Counted from the stretch's first letter, positions 19,640-30,244 are shown. The stretch: DNA of 64,000 bases from Nematopogon swammerdamellus (GCA_946902875.1 OX336349.1:17941891-18005890), one strand, 5' to 3'. Numbers and translations: made by a program. The notes: generated from the sequence alone by a model not told the origin.

Positions 19640-19818
19640 AAAGGTCGATCAAGGTGGCCATATAAATAGTTCGTGATTTCCGTCCAGTTCAGTGTAGCCG
19701 TCATGGCCAAAGGGAAGCACGGACATGGCACCTAGTTCAACAAGGTCTTATGTATTGACATCACGGACGTTGTAGGTATAATGTAGCCAACCGTGTTAGC
19801 GTATTTAAGAAAAAAAAA
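19640..19818 (+). mobile_element. SINE-1 3' half, diverged
   Basis: AAAGGTCGATCAAGG, TTCCGTCCAGTTCAGTGTAG and TAGCCAACCGTG are present with many substitutions and a small insertion. The A-tail is at 19809-19818. Older than its neighbour. Confidence 0.7.
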
Positions 19819-20099
19819 ATTATTTTAGATAGATTAATAGACAGGCGAGACGGGTGGTCGCATGATTCAAAGCACACCTTAACTTGTTCGAATTGAAGAT
19901 TAAGGGGTTGTTACAGCGATAAAGACATCGAAAGCGCCGCGCGCTTCCGGCTCTTAAGGGTTGTTTAATTTCATTTTATCTTCACTTCGACGGGGTTAAG
20001 TTCGTTTTAATAAAGAGCAAACAAAGCACGATATCGGGTGGAGTTAAATGGACGACTAAATTAATTATTTACTTAATTTTATTCTGTTCTTTAGTTAGA

Positions 20100-20260
20100 C
20101 CGTTGGAGTAACCGTATCCTACCTACACTGGCGGCCGTAGAAACCCCGACGACAACGTCAGCTGAAAGCATTGCTTCCGTAGATACCCCTGAAGACCGGG
20201 GAGGACTGGAGGAAAATTGGTGAGGCGTGTGTTCATCAGTGGACGCTTAGATGCTGATTG
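20100..20260 (+). mobile_element. RTE LINE 3' end fragment
   Basis: GGAGTAACCGTATCCTA, ACTGGCGGCCGT, GGGGAGGACTGGAGGAAAAT, TGGTGAGGCGTGTGTTCA and CAGTGGACGCTTA correspond to the C-terminal coding end seen more fully at 35502-35829. Internally rearranged; no open frame. Confidence 0.55.
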
Positions 20261-20339
20261 ATTTATTCTTTACCTAATAATTTGTCAATTTAAATAAAAT
20301 GATTTGAAATGATTTTGTTGTAATATTTTTAACGTTAAA

Positions 20340-20655
20340 CGTCGTCCCCTTTCCACCTTCGCACCACGCGCACTGTGCAGGGATTGCATCCCTACACGCT
20401 GGACTTACCGCGGATGCGTACCAACCGATTCTGCAGATCTTTCCTCTACAGAACCGGTAAACTCTGGAACGCTCTCCCTGCCCATATATTTCCCCGCAAG
20501 TACAGTCTCGGGTCCTTCAAGAGGGGCGTGAATGGGCACCTGTCAGGCCGGCATGGCATTCGCAACCCACGCTTACGACCGAATGTCCATGGGCGTCGTT
20601 AGACACCTTATGGCTGGCTCGGCGCCATATGTCGCGCTGTCAATAAAAAAAAACG
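20340..20655 (+). pseudogene. CR1-C LINE, C-terminus and tail
   Basis: A frame around 20375-20602 reads LHPYTLDLPRMRTNRFCRSF, LYRTGKLWNALPAHIFP and LGSFKRGVNGHLSGRH. This is the characteristic C-terminus of CR1-type RT proteins (FxRSFLxRTxKLWNxLPxxxFP..F....F+). It ends CTGTCAATAAAAAAAAA. Other copies: 17870, 34500 and 62060. Confidence 0.78.
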
Positions 20656-20867
20656 TTAAATTGTTTTAAAGCTCAGCCTTCAGCCTCGCCGTTAGTGAAT
20701 TACCTTCATTCCCGTAATAGATATATTTTCTCGAAAACAGTAAGCTACTAAGGGCGAGGCCGAAGGCCGAGCTGCGTTTGCGTGAACCACATATTTTCAA
20801 AAAAGGGCAAGTCCTAACGTCGAGCTGCGTTCAGGTAAACGATATATTATTATGCTCTGTCGAAGAT
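20656..20867. repeat. Degenerate GGGCGAGGCCGAAGGCCGAG repeat
   Basis: GGGCGAGGCCGAAGGCCGAG + CTGCG at about 20750, with a second degenerate copy at 20807. Related to the 68-bp tandem array at 56465-56750. Confidence 0.5.
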
Positions 20868-21150
20868 ATCAAATCAAATCATGTCAAATCGATCCGTGGA
20901 GCAGTGAAACCAAATGCTTCTTGAAAGCCTTGACCCTCTGCTGGTGGACGCAACTGGCGTCTCACAATCAAAGGCCTACTTTATTAAAATGTATCTAATC
21001 CTTGCCATCCAGCAGGGGTAATGCCTCAAGTGTTCTGGTAACATTTGAAAATGCCCCTTTTTGATGCCTCTATAGATATTTTAATGTTTGTTAGGTAGGT
21101 TTTAATTATTTAGTTATTTTTATTGAATAAAGAATATTTCAAAAAAAATA
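20868..21150 (+). mobile_element. Retroelement D 3' end
   Basis: GATCCGTGGAGCAGTGAAA, GCTGGTGGACGCAACTGGCG, CCTACTTTATT and CCATCCAGCAGGGGTAATG correspond to the C-terminal codons of the ORF at 51854-52261 (F..QRIS.A.Q.GNA). They are followed by a shared 3' UTR (TTTTAATGTTTGTTAGGTAG) and the tail GAATAAAGAATATTTCAAAA. Confidence 0.6.
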
Positions 21151-21644
21151 GTCAAATATATTTATTTCTTAATTGAGTAGGTATGTATGTATGTATTCAA
21201 CATACAATTGTATATTGTTTGTTGTATATTGTTTATTAAGCATTCATTAGACAGCATGACTGTACTCGAATTTGTTACAATTTGTTCTATCCGATTCGAT
21301 TACACCCACGAAGAAGAACCGGTAAGAAACTTCGCAGGGCTTTTTTTTCATAGTCATTTTTACAATCATTTAGTGACTATCCACATAATAACACCGCCTA
21401 CAGTCGATTGAAAATACAGCTTGAGAGCAAGATCAAAAACAGATTTTTGTTTTGTTTTTGAAGTTCTGACTGCAAGGGCTTAATTAAGTGGATCAGGTGT
21501 AAAGAGCCTTTGTCCAATTTTTACATACAATACATACATGCATACAATGTATATGTACAATGCATACATACACAGGGACAGACGTTAAATAATATGTAGG
21601 GATATGTATTGTTATTATTATTTTATTTTAAATCCTCACATCCA
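21151..21644. other. No gene supported
   Basis: A 74-codon frame (21187-21411) has no recognisable domain. GTATGTATGTATG and ATACATACATGCATAC simple repeats are present at 21181 and 21530. Confidence 0.35.
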
Positions 21645-21774
21645 GCAGGTCTATTCTTGTAAATTCTGACAGCGGAATCAGCGCTGATGTGGCGCTGAGA
21701 GCTACTTTGGTAAGTGGCTCTCAGCGCCACAACAGCGCTGATTCCGCTGTCAGAATTTACAAGAATAGACCTGC
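21645..21774. repeat. Near-perfect 58-bp-arm hairpin
   Basis: GCAGGTCTATTCTTGTAAAT ... GTGGCGCTGAGAGC (21645-21702) is mirrored by GCTCTCAGCGCCAC ... CTGC (21717-21774) with a 14-nt loop and only about two mismatches. No TSD recognised. Could be a foldback element. Confidence 0.8.
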
Positions 21775-22950
21775 AGGTCTTTTGCCACTAACAACGTCCA
21801 AATGTTGACTGAAAGTAATCTCTTTAAGAGGATTCATATGGCAAAACAACAAAAATTGTAAAACTTCAAACAAAAATTTTGTTCTATGAAGTACATAATA
21901 TGAAAGAATATTTTTTTAAACTAGGTAATATGTACTAATCACTGAAGCAGGCTTTTTAAATTTACAGTATTTTTTCATGGTGAAAAAAATTTCTGAATGT
22001 GACTCTATTTTAATTTCTTATATCGAGCTAGCTCGATACTGGATAATTATTTTGGCATAAAATTTACGTCATTTTATAGGCAGTTTAATTTTCTAGACAC
22101 TAAAGTAGCATGATTTGAAAAAAAAAATTAAAAAAAATCCGAATAATTTTTACAAACAAAAACTACTAAATTCACCATATAAAGGCGCGCACTGCGCTCG
22201 ATTGCTCAGTGCCGCCGACTCGAATTTTTGTTTTGCCATATGAATGGGTTAAGTCTGACTTTACACTTCATCTAAATTATTTCGCTTGTTTCTATAAAAA
22301 TATGTTTTTGAAGCAAGCTTTTTACTTACCTAATTTCGCCCATGCCACACATCCTTATGCAGCATTATGGTTATTAAAATTTTATATTATGAGCAGTGTG
22401 AGTATATGTGGAACATACTAAACGATACAGCGGAGTCCCAAATAAATCTTACTGATTGCATTGTCTAGCCATCTAACCAGACACCACCTCCGCTTTATCA
22501 ACCAACATTCCACGACAGCAGCGAGATGTTGTCTTACTTTGTAAAGGTCATGGAGATAAATTAATACGAGCATGCATTCCTAATAAATAAAGCGAAGTTT
22601 CTACGGGCGCGGGCGGGCGACCGTGTAACCTGCGTCAGTATATGAATATTCTTGTTTAACTCGATAACCGTATTATCGATTTACATACAGTTTTCACGGT
22701 TACATTCTGTTATTTTTCAAGATAGTTTTAGGCTATAAATCACAACGCTACGTCATCGGTGGCCTGAGCTGTGAGCAAAAAGGTAAAACCCAAAACACGC
22801 GAAGCAAAGCCGCGGGCAAAACTAGTTTGAAATAAAATTATCAGTACCTACCAACCATAGAGAAATAAATGCTACCAACGATTTAGCGCAGCGAGCGGAG
22901 CGAGCGATGCGGTGCGGACGACGACGGACGACGCGACGCACGACCGACCG
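21775..22950. other. Long stretch without recognisable gene
   Basis: AT-rich DNA. A 70-codon frame at 22209-22421 has no domain. A minus-strand piece of the GCCGCGGGC repeat (GAAGCAAAGCCGCGGGC) lies at 22800. GC-rich CGACG repeats begin at 22907. Confidence 0.35.
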
Positions 22951-22959
22951 ACGCGATAT

Positions 22960-23337
22960 TGCCGACGCTACGCTACGCTACGCTACGCTACGCCGCGCCG
23001 TGTTCTCAGCATCATTTAGTATGGAGAAACGGAGCAGCTCCTCTAGTGATAGATTTGCGAACTTCGTTTCTCCATACAAAATGATGCGGAGAACACGGCG
23101 CGGCGTAGCGTAGTAGGTTAAATCTCGTGATTAGGGTACTGTACCCTAATCACGAGATTTCACCTACTACGCTACGCACGCTACGCCGCGCCGCCGTGTT
23201 CTTCGCATCATTTTGTATGGAGAAACGGAGCAGCGCCCTCTAGTGATAGATTTGCGAACTTCGTTTCTCCATACAAAATGATGCGGAGAACACGGCGGCG
23301 TAGAGTAGTAGGTGAAATCTCGTGATTAGGGTACTGA
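22960..23337. mobile_element. Two adjacent copies of a palindromic MITE
   Basis: The second copy (about 23140-23334) has ~85-bp inverted arms. Outer end TACCCTAATCACGAGATTTC, inner block CATCATTTTGTATGGAG / CTCCATACAAAATGATG, loop around CTCTAGTGATAGATTTGCG. The first copy (22966-23135) has the same arms but its left terminus is replaced by a GCTAC-repeat run. CTG lies between the copies and after the second (GGGTA-CTG-TACCC ... GGGTA-CTG-ATC), suggesting a 3-bp duplication. Confidence 0.75.
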
Positions 23338-23352
23338 TCGCGCGGTCAGCGT

Positions 23353-23387
<35 letters not shown>

Positions 23388-24241
23388 TGCTACCGAACTG
23401 GGTGGCTCTGTCCGAGGTCGCAACCTCAGGCGCAGCCAATTTCACCCCCGAGGAGGTGCCAGTCCGGCTTGGAGGTGGACTAATGTTGCTGGGGAAAGGC
23501 TATTAACCCGCGATTTGAAGATCTGTGGATTGTAGGAGTGGGGGAAGATATTTCCTGGGAGCCCGTTCCACACCTTTGCAGTGCGGCACAAGAACGATTT
23601 AGAGAATCGTGCAGTTCGAAGAACTCTTCTGTCGACTACAAACGGGTGTTCCGCGAGAGTATGGCGGGTTTGGCGAAGGCGAACAGGAGGAGGAGGGATA
23701 AGGGAAGCAAGTTCGTCAGAGCAGCGGCCATAGTAGTACCGATAAAACAGGCTCAATGACCCAACGATACGTCTGTGCTTTAGAGGTTGAAGGTCCTTTG
23801 TGAGTACGGAGTCACCAATGAGGCGAATGGCTCGTCGCTGAATAGAATCCAAGGCTGAAAGAAGGTACTCAGGGGAACCCTCCCAAAGATGACTGCAATA
23901 TTCCATCACCGGTCTTACTTGTGCTTTGTAGAGTGTAAGCAGTTGGACCGGCGTGAAAAATCGCCGACAGCGGTAAAGGACTCCTAATTTTCGAGACGCT
24001 AGTTTCGCCTTGGACTCTATGAACGATCGAAACCCAACGTCCCTGGACACCTCCATACCCAGGACGCCCAGACTACCATCGTTGGGGACTTGGCTGCCCT
24101 GAAAAGTGGCTTGGAGAGGAAACGGATCAGCCTTAGTAGAGAAGGCACAAGCTTGCGTCTTGGCTACGTTGAAGTTGACCAAGTTCTTCTTCCCCCAAGA
24201 GGATACTTTTTCGAGAACCTGGTCAACCCGAGCAACAGTTT
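23353..24241 (-). pseudogene. CR1-A LINE, RT C-terminus with long A-tail
   Basis: About 33 T at 23357-23389 is the poly(A) tail, long and clean. The minus-strand frame 24182-23442 is open for 246 residues: NVAKTQACAFSTKADPFPLQ, LASRKLGVLYRCRRFFTPVQ, LYKAQVRPVMEYCSHLWEGS, RYYYGRCSDELASLIPPPPV, FSKSFLCRTAKVWNGLPGNI. It begins after the YADD palm and is 5'-truncated near 24241. It is the best preserved CR1-A copy here. The 3' UTR ends AGCCACCCAGTTCGGTAGC + AATAAAA. Confidence 0.87.
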
Positions 24242-24532
24242 CGCGTCTCGCGTTTGCTGCGCCATGTCATCTCGCCTCTCGCGCCCCGCGCCACCCGACA
24301 GTTGGCGACGAATCAGGATGAATCAGGTATCCCGATCCGACTCTTCATCGGATATCGAAGCATTCTTACGCATTGCAAGAGCTTAAAACGGAACGTAACC
24401 ATGGCGACCGACACGGTCCACCACTGAGCGGCGTGTTCGATTGGCCGTCGCTCGACTCTCCGCCTCCACTCTCCCTCGATTTTTTGGCGCGTTCGGCTTC
24501 ACCGTTGCAATGACGCTATACTGTGTCTCGAC

Positions 24533-24828
24533 AGAGCCAACTGTCATTGTCTCCCTCTCTGGAGACAAGCCATGCTGCATCGTCATAGCCCCACTGCGAC
24601 GTTGCTATCGCTTACTCGCTCTCGCTTGCCTCCCTATGACAAGAGTGAGAGAGAAACACGAAGATTGCGACGGTCGCCTGATGAAGGGTGAGCGATTTCA
24701 TGTTTCTCTCTCGCTCCTGTCATCGGTAGGCAAGCGAGAGCAAGTAAGCGATAGCAACGTCGCAGTGGGGCTATGACGAATGCAGCATGGCTTGTCTCCG
24801 TAGAGGGAGACAATGACAGTTGGCTCTA
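24533..24828. mobile_element. MITE with ~125-bp arms and 8-bp TSD
   Basis: AGAGCCAACTGTCATTGTC at 24533 is mirrored by GACAATGACAGTTGGCTCT ending at 24827. Arms continue through CATGCTGCATCGTCATAG, CCCCACTGCGACGTTGC and GCTCTCGCTTGCC. Direct repeats GTCTCGAC lie at 24525-24532 and 24829-24836. The 8-bp duplication and CAGAG/TAGAG-like ends suggest a hAT-derived element. The 111-codon ORF across it is not a gene. Confidence 0.85.
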
Positions 24829-25146
24829 GTCTCGACGTTCAGCGGTCGGTGTTATCGACCGATGCCATTTCTGGATATTTAACTCTAGTAAAAGGCCATA
24901 TACAGCCGCCTTTGCCGGTTGAATTGCAGAGCATTTTCGGTAGCTTGCCCGTGTAATTTGCCTGGTAGATGGTACGCTCGTTTATCAGCTAGACTCGAGA
25001 GAGGCTCGGTCCTAGTTTGCGGTGATGAACGGGAAATAATATAGCGGCCCCTAATAAATAATTTTCAGCCCCTTCTTAGTAATAAGTTTCATAGCGTCTT
25101 ACTTAGCGTTGCGGCTACCTTATTTGACCGGCGAAAATTGCTGCTT

Positions 25147-25425
25147 CACCGTTCGGAACCGGTGAAAAACTGTAGGCCCCTTCCCTTGCCTCTTACTAAG
25201 TAGGTGGTAGGCTCAAATTGTAACCGAATGGGTTGGTACCACCGTACTGGATGTAAGATGGCCGCATAGCAGCCTCTGGTGTGTTCTCCTCTAGTCCAGT
25301 ATAGCCAGCAATCCAGGGAAGTCTCCGGTATGGCACATACCTTCTCGGAGGCGATATTGGCTGATCGGAGCATGTGCTTTGGCCCCTCCGACTCAGCCAA
25401 CCACACCGGATTACATAAAAAAAAA
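25147..25425 (+). mobile_element. SINE-2, near full length
   Basis: Starts ACCGTTCGGAACCGGTG, then GTAGGCCCCTTCCC, GTAGGTGGTAGGCTCAAATT, GGTACCACCGTACTGGATG, CAGTATAGCCAGCAATCCAG, CTTTGGCCCCTCC, CACACCGGATTACAT plus poly(A). Confidence 0.88.
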
Positions 25426-25470
25426 TTGGCCAAATGTTGGTGTTTTATTGTTATTGTTTTTTTGTAAAAT

Positions 25471-26045
25471 AACTAGCTTTTGCCCGCGGCTTCGCTCGCT
25501 TGAAATTCGCATTTAAAAAGAAGAAAGTAAGCCCGCTACCGTACCTTTAATTCGGCGCGCGGAACAATTCGGTTTGTATGAGAGCCACATCTTATATAGC
25601 GTAACCGGAACTGAATATAATTTAGCCTATCCTGTGTCGCGTATAGTTAAATGTGCTTGTGCTATGTTTCATCGAATTCGGATTATCGGTTTAAGAGTTA
25701 TGGGGGAAGATACATACATGCATATATTATACATACCGAAAAGATTTCTAAAAATCATCAATTTAGTTTTAGTATCATACATAGAGTCTACAAACTGAGT
25801 ATCTCATAAAACAAAGTAACTTACTCTATGACCATCCCTTACATATTTATTATTAGTATTGATGATTAGTATTATTGTTAGCACATCCGCCATAACAACA
25901 CACATTCTGTGAAAATTTTAACCGGCTACATACATATTACGATTCAAAAGATACAGACAGCACCCGGACGGAAATACAGACAGACAGACTGACGACGTAG
26001 GCTTAGTAATATGCTTCAGTATGAATACGGAACCCTAAAAAGGGC
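25471..26045 (+). repeat. TTTGCCCGCGGCTTCGC repeat joined to a GTCTG repeat
   Basis: AGCTTTTGCCCGCGGCTTCG opens the copy at 25471. A single arm of the 15-kb palindrome (CATACATAGAGTCTACAAAC, then GTAACTTACTCTATGACC) is embedded at 25768-25870. From 25890 the 3' part of a GTCTG repeat follows (TTTAACCGGCTACATAC, CAGACAGACAG, ACGGAACCCTAAAAAGG). It is a mosaic of three repeat types. Confidence 0.55.
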
Positions 26046-26114
26046 ATGTCATTGCCGATAATATTGTTTTAGCAAACTATAAATAAACCCAAATGGTATA
26101 CACTCACCGTCATA

Positions 26115-26885
26115 AACAGGTGGTTTCAGGATAGGGTTTCGTAACTTCAGGGTTCGAATGGAGTCCATATTTGAAGACGAAAAGCTCTGAAACTTTATCC
26201 CAGATTCAGTAATTTAATAGTAGTTTTTGGTGACAATAGTGGCATCGAGATTTGGTGGACGGTTAACGGCCGCCTTTATTAAATAAAAATAAAATTACTG
26301 CATGTAGGTAAATTCAAAACACTTAAAGTTGAATGACATCAAAAGAAAAATGGGACTGTACAAGGTCATTGCACTCTCTAGACCTAAATCTCCCCAGACT
26401 CAATGTCCATCGAGTATTTATAAAAAGTTTAAATTTTTGTATGAAAAAAAAATTACAGAATTTCGATTTGAGTGGTAAGGATTTATTTTTATTTTTATGG
26501 AAACTGACACGGTTGGCTACATTACCTACAACATCCGTGATGTCAGCCCATAACACCGGGTGAACTTGGTGCCACGTCAGCCTTCCCTTCGGTCGTGCCG
26601 GCTACACTGAACTGGACGGAAAACACAAACTATTTACATAGCCGTTTCGACCGACCTTTCATTCAGTGCGGTGGTACCAACCCGGGCGGGTTAAACCCTA
26701 CCACCTAGTAATATAAGAAGGGAGTCATATTCCTTAGTCGCCTTTTACGACATACACGGGGAGAGATGCAGTGGGGCTATTCTTTTAAAGTACCGGCCCC
26801 ACACGGTACTTGCTTTGTTTTCTTCTATTAATGGGTAGATTCTATTCCTGAAGTTTCTCAAGCATATCCTGAAACATCCTGTATA
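26115..26885. mobile_element. TIR element (copy 1), interrupted by SINE-1
   Basis: Homologous along its length to the cleaner copy at 62495-62956. Shared blocks: TTTGAAGACGAAAAGCTCTG, AATTTCGATTTGAGTGG, TTCTATTCCTGAAGTTTCTC and an end AACATCCTGTATA. Its left terminus has decayed. SINE-1 (26482-26810) sits after TAAGGATTTA, where copy 2 is uninterrupted. Confidence 0.72.
26482..26810 (-). mobile_element. SINE-1, full length, Metulj-like head
   Basis: 3' tail TTTATTTTTATTTTTATGG, full body, and head ending CCGGCCCCACACGGTA at 26809. Inserted in the TIR element above. Confidence 0.88.
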
Positions 26886-27271
26886 GACTTAACTAAGAAA
26901 TCACCATCGCCTATTTGCTTGTCGAATGATGAGGGCTCTCTCCGGGAATTAATCTCAAATTGGAAAGGAAACTTTAGAAGCGGCCGCTGCAATTACACGG
27001 ATACTCGGATACCGGATTCTCGGGGGAATATTATGCTTTTATAGTTATTTATATCTCTCTACATATCTTCCTAGCATTTGCCAGCCGGTTATTAGAAGTT
27101 AGTTACGGTGAGTTAGACACGGTGGAACGTATGGAGGAAGTAATGCAAGTTACAAGTTTCAGCATAACTTTATTCAGAGCGCTCCTCATACCAACCTTGG
27201 GGAATACATTTATAAAACCACAATATGTAGGTAATTTAATTTTTTTTTCTTTCCTGTAATTTGTTTTAGGA

Positions 27272-27596
27272 CTTTTTTTTTTATGGAAACTGACACGGTT
27301 GGCTACATCACCTACAACATCCGTGATGTCAGCCCATAACACCCGATGAACTTGGTGCCACGTCAGTGCTTCCCTTCGGTCGTGCCGGCTACACTGAACT
27401 TGACGGAAAACACAAACTATTTACATAGCCGTTTCGACCGACCTTTCATTCAGTGCGGTGGTATCAAACCGGGCGGGTTAAACCCTACCACCTAGTAATA
27501 TAAGAAGGGAGTCATATCCCTTAGTCACATTTTACGACATACACGGGGAGAGATGCAGTGGGGCTATTCTTTTAAAGTACCGGCCCCACACGGTAC
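27272..27596 (-). mobile_element. SINE-1, full length, Metulj-like head
   Basis: Poly(T) at 27272-27282. Complete body and head to CCCCACACGGTAC at 27596. Confidence 0.88.
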
Positions 27597-27689
27597 AACT
27601 TCAGCCGTATTACGACTGTGCAAGCCCAATGGTGACTCAAACTCTTCAAAGATTATCTATCAGCACCTTGAAGAATCCAATTAATATTT

Positions 27690-27815
27690 TATAGTTCCGT
27701 GAGGGCGGATCGCTCGTCGTCTTCGGTGGAAAGCAGTGGTTCCGTACCGCTGAAGGCCGGGAGGACTGAAGGAAAATTGGAGAGGCGTATGTTCAGCAGT
27801 GGACGGATTACCGCT
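27690..27815 (+). mobile_element. RTE LINE 3' end fragment
   Basis: GGAAAGCAGTGGTTCCGTAC, GCTGAAGGCCGGGAGGAC, GGAGAGGCGTATGTTCAGC and AGTGGACGGATTA encode, with a frameshift, the RTE C-terminal pattern KQWFR.AE.. then EAYVQQW-like residues. Confidence 0.55.
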
Positions 27816-28014
27816 TACTACTGGTTGGACACCGCTGATCTAGAAGAATCTTGCTCAAGGTCGAATCAAAGATCTTATCTGCTTGGATCAGATTTCGTAA
27901 ATCTCCGACGCTTCATTAACGTGGATTTTATAATGATTGGTTTCTGATGATCTTATGATCTCATCGAGGATCTCATTCATTATCTCTTTGTTTTATCCGT
28001 TATTAGAGTTTCGT

Positions 28015-28140
28015 GCCAAAATGGCACAAAGGGACCCTTATGGTGAGAATTCGTTGTCCGTAGATCTGTCTGTCCGTCTGACAGTCAATTCACCTTAACT
28101 TCTAAACGGGTATCTAATACTGCGACTTTGATCAATAAAA
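28015..28140 (-). repeat. GTCTG repeat fragment
   Basis: TGCCAAAATGGCACAAAGGG, GTCTGTCTGTCCGTCTG and AACTTCTAAACGGGTATC are the same order of blocks as other minus-strand GTCTG repeats, but diverged. Confidence 0.45.
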
Positions 28141-28149
28141 TATAAAAAA

Positions 28150-28412
28150 GCAATACAAATAACTAAAGAATTAAAACCTACCTAACAAACATTAAAATAA
28201 CTATCAAAAGGGGCGTTTTCAAATGTTCCTAGAACACTTGCGGCATTAACCAGCTGGATGGCAATGCCTACCTTTTGAATGAAGTAGGCCCTTGATTGCG
28301 GGACGCCAGCTGCGTCCACCAGCAGAGGCCCAACCTTCTTCAAGAAGCTTTTGGCTTCTCTGCTCCACGGACCGAGGGTTTCAATCTCGGTTTCAATACG
28401 AATACTACCCAA
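28150..28412 (-). mobile_element. Retroelement D 3' end
   Basis: The minus-strand frame ending near 28240 reads ETLGPWSREAKSFLKKVGPL, LVDAAGVPQSRAYFIQKVGI, AIQLVNAASVLGTF. This parallels AAFSVKTMGAWSEEAKRL and VAIQRGNAASVLGA in the ORF at 51854. The 3' UTR TTTTAATGTTTGTTAGGTAG is shared with 20868-21150. Broken copy. Confidence 0.65.
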
Positions 28413-28794
28413 TACTTAAAATTGAAATCCTGAATGTACTTAGATGTAGATTATTTCGTAAAAGGAAACTGCAGAAGGGCGAAGACTAAACGAAGGACTT
28501 GAGGTCTAATTTCAATTTCTGTCGGCGGAGTTGATCGAATGGAGACAAGTATGGGAGGGCCTCGGAAATGGGAATATTCAGGATGTTGCCAGTTGCGCAA
28601 AAGACAATTTTATTTGATCCAAACTTAAGGGTCGGATACTGGCTAGATAGTCACACTTCTGAAAGAGCAAGGGCTCCACTTCTAAAAAAGAAGGGGAGGC
28701 GTTCGCTGGCCCTGGCGTGATGCTCGTGAACGGGTGCTGTTTGTGGAGACTGGCCTGCTCCAATTGGCAACATTATGTATCTCTTCTCTTCTCT

Positions 28795-29010
28795 ATCTCT
28801 ATCTGTATATGTACTTCTTATAAAAGGGAACGTCTGTCTGTCTGTATGTATGTATGTTTGAAGTAAACTCCGGAACTCCGGATACGGTTTGCATCATTGG
28901 AAAGAGTAGTTGAGGCTCACTATAGGCTATATACCATCACGCTAAATAGCCTTAGGGCTAAGTAGTAACAAAGGAAGTATAGTATGGACGGGAGAGAGAG
29001 ATATATATAT
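28795..29010 (-). repeat. Dispersed repeat, reverse of the 15.5-kb type
   Basis: CTTATAAAAGGGAACGTCTG, TCTGTATGTATGTATG, AAACTCCGGAACTCCGG and TATACCATCACGCTA reverse-match the 3' half of 15455-15865. Confidence 0.5.
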
Positions 29011-29044
29011 ATTTTACTTTTACTTTTACTTTGGATTTTATTTA

Positions 29045-29285
29045 AGTATAGCTGTGCCCGCGGCTCCGCCCGCTCTCATATTTCACTTCACTGCTAACCT
29101 CATAAGCCATTTAGCGTGATAGTAAGTTGCCTATAGTTGATGGGAAGAATTAGATCCGTAGAAGAATAATATATCCGTAGAATTTTGTTTTATTAAAATC
29201 GGTTCAGTGGTTCTCGAGTTATAAGCGGACAGACAGACACTAAGACAGACAGAAAGCAGACGTTGGATTTTATTATAGGTAAGGA
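29045..29285 (+). repeat. TGCCCGCGGCTCCGCCC repeat, copy 1
   Basis: Starts GCTGTGCCCGCGGCTCCGCC, then CATAAGCCATTTAGCGTGAT, AAAATCGGTTCAGTGG, TTCTCGAGTTATAAGCGGAC, CAGACGTTGGATTTTATTAT, AGGTAAGGAT. Nearly identical to 39210-39420, so both are young. Confidence 0.7.
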
Positions 29286-29392
29286 TAAGGAAGGATTGAA
29301 ACGACTGACTTGAGTTCAATATTTTGTATCAGTTGTAGAATGTATTGTGTATTATGCAGTTGGAATAAAATTATATTCGGTCCATAAATGTA

Positions 29393-29519
29393 TATTCTCA
29401 AATCAAAACAAACGTGCAGCTCACACAACAAAATTTTATGGCTTAGTGAAGGGAGATTCCCTTCTCTAAGCCATAAAACTTTATTATGTGAACTGCACGA
29501 TTGTTTTGATTTGAGAATA
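29393..29519. repeat. Near-perfect 62-bp-arm hairpin with 3-nt loop
   Basis: TATTCTCAAATCAAAACAA ... GAAGGGA (29393-29454), loop GAT, mirrored by TCCCTTC ... TTTGATTTGAGAATA. Only a handful of mismatches. Short TA-like flanks; non-coding. Confidence 0.8.
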
Positions 29520-29908
29520 GTAGTTTTCGAAAACCGATAATCACGCGGGCGAAGCGGCCGGCAAAAATTATGTTTTGTAAAAAAGTAAGACGGACGCAGG
29601 TAAATCTTTATCTATTTTTTTAAAGTCTACACGAAATTTTGTTAATTTATTTACGGGGGAGATTCGATACTTTCATTAAAATTAATTAAACTTGGCCGTC
29701 GTTTGTGTAGAAAGCTATAAGGATAGAGGCAGGGAGTTTGTTAAGCTAATACGTCTTAATCCGGTCTAATTCACTTTTATATCTACTGAAAAGTTTTGAA
29801 AACTTGAAAAAGGTCCAGTCTGATGACACTGGAAGGTGTGTAGGTTGGAATTCATAATAATAAACGAGTGTGAGTAATCCTCGACTGCATTAGAATTAAG
29901 TAAATGTT

Positions 29909-30199
29909 GTTTTTATGGAAACTGGCACGGTTGGTTACATCACCTACAACATCCGTGATGTCAGCCCATAACACCGGGTGAACTAGGTGCCATGTCAGTG
30001 CTTCTCTTCATTTCATGTCGGCTAGACTGAACTGGACGGGAAACACGAACTATTTACATAGCCGTTTCGACTGACGTTTCATTCAGGCGGTGGTACCAAT
30101 TTAACCCGGGCGGGATAAACCCTACCACCTAGTAAGGTAGGAAGGGAAGGGGGACCTATCCTATAGTTTTACGTGGAATCCGAACCACGGATGCATGCC
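29909..30199 (-). mobile_element. SINE-1 with truncated 5S-type head
   Basis: Poly(T) start, diverged body (GAACTAGGTGCCATGTCAG), then beyond TAGTAAGGTAGGAAGGGAAG the 5S-type junction ACGTGGAATCCGAACCACGG. The copy stops before the 5S-like core. Confidence 0.72.
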
Positions 30200-30244
30200 A
30201 GAAAGAAACGTTTTTGTACTCCTTACCTTGCAGATACCTATGGC

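Noticed and set aside
24090..24776. 98- and 111-codon plus-strand ORFs
   Set aside because: They run antisense through CR1-A and through the MITE arm.
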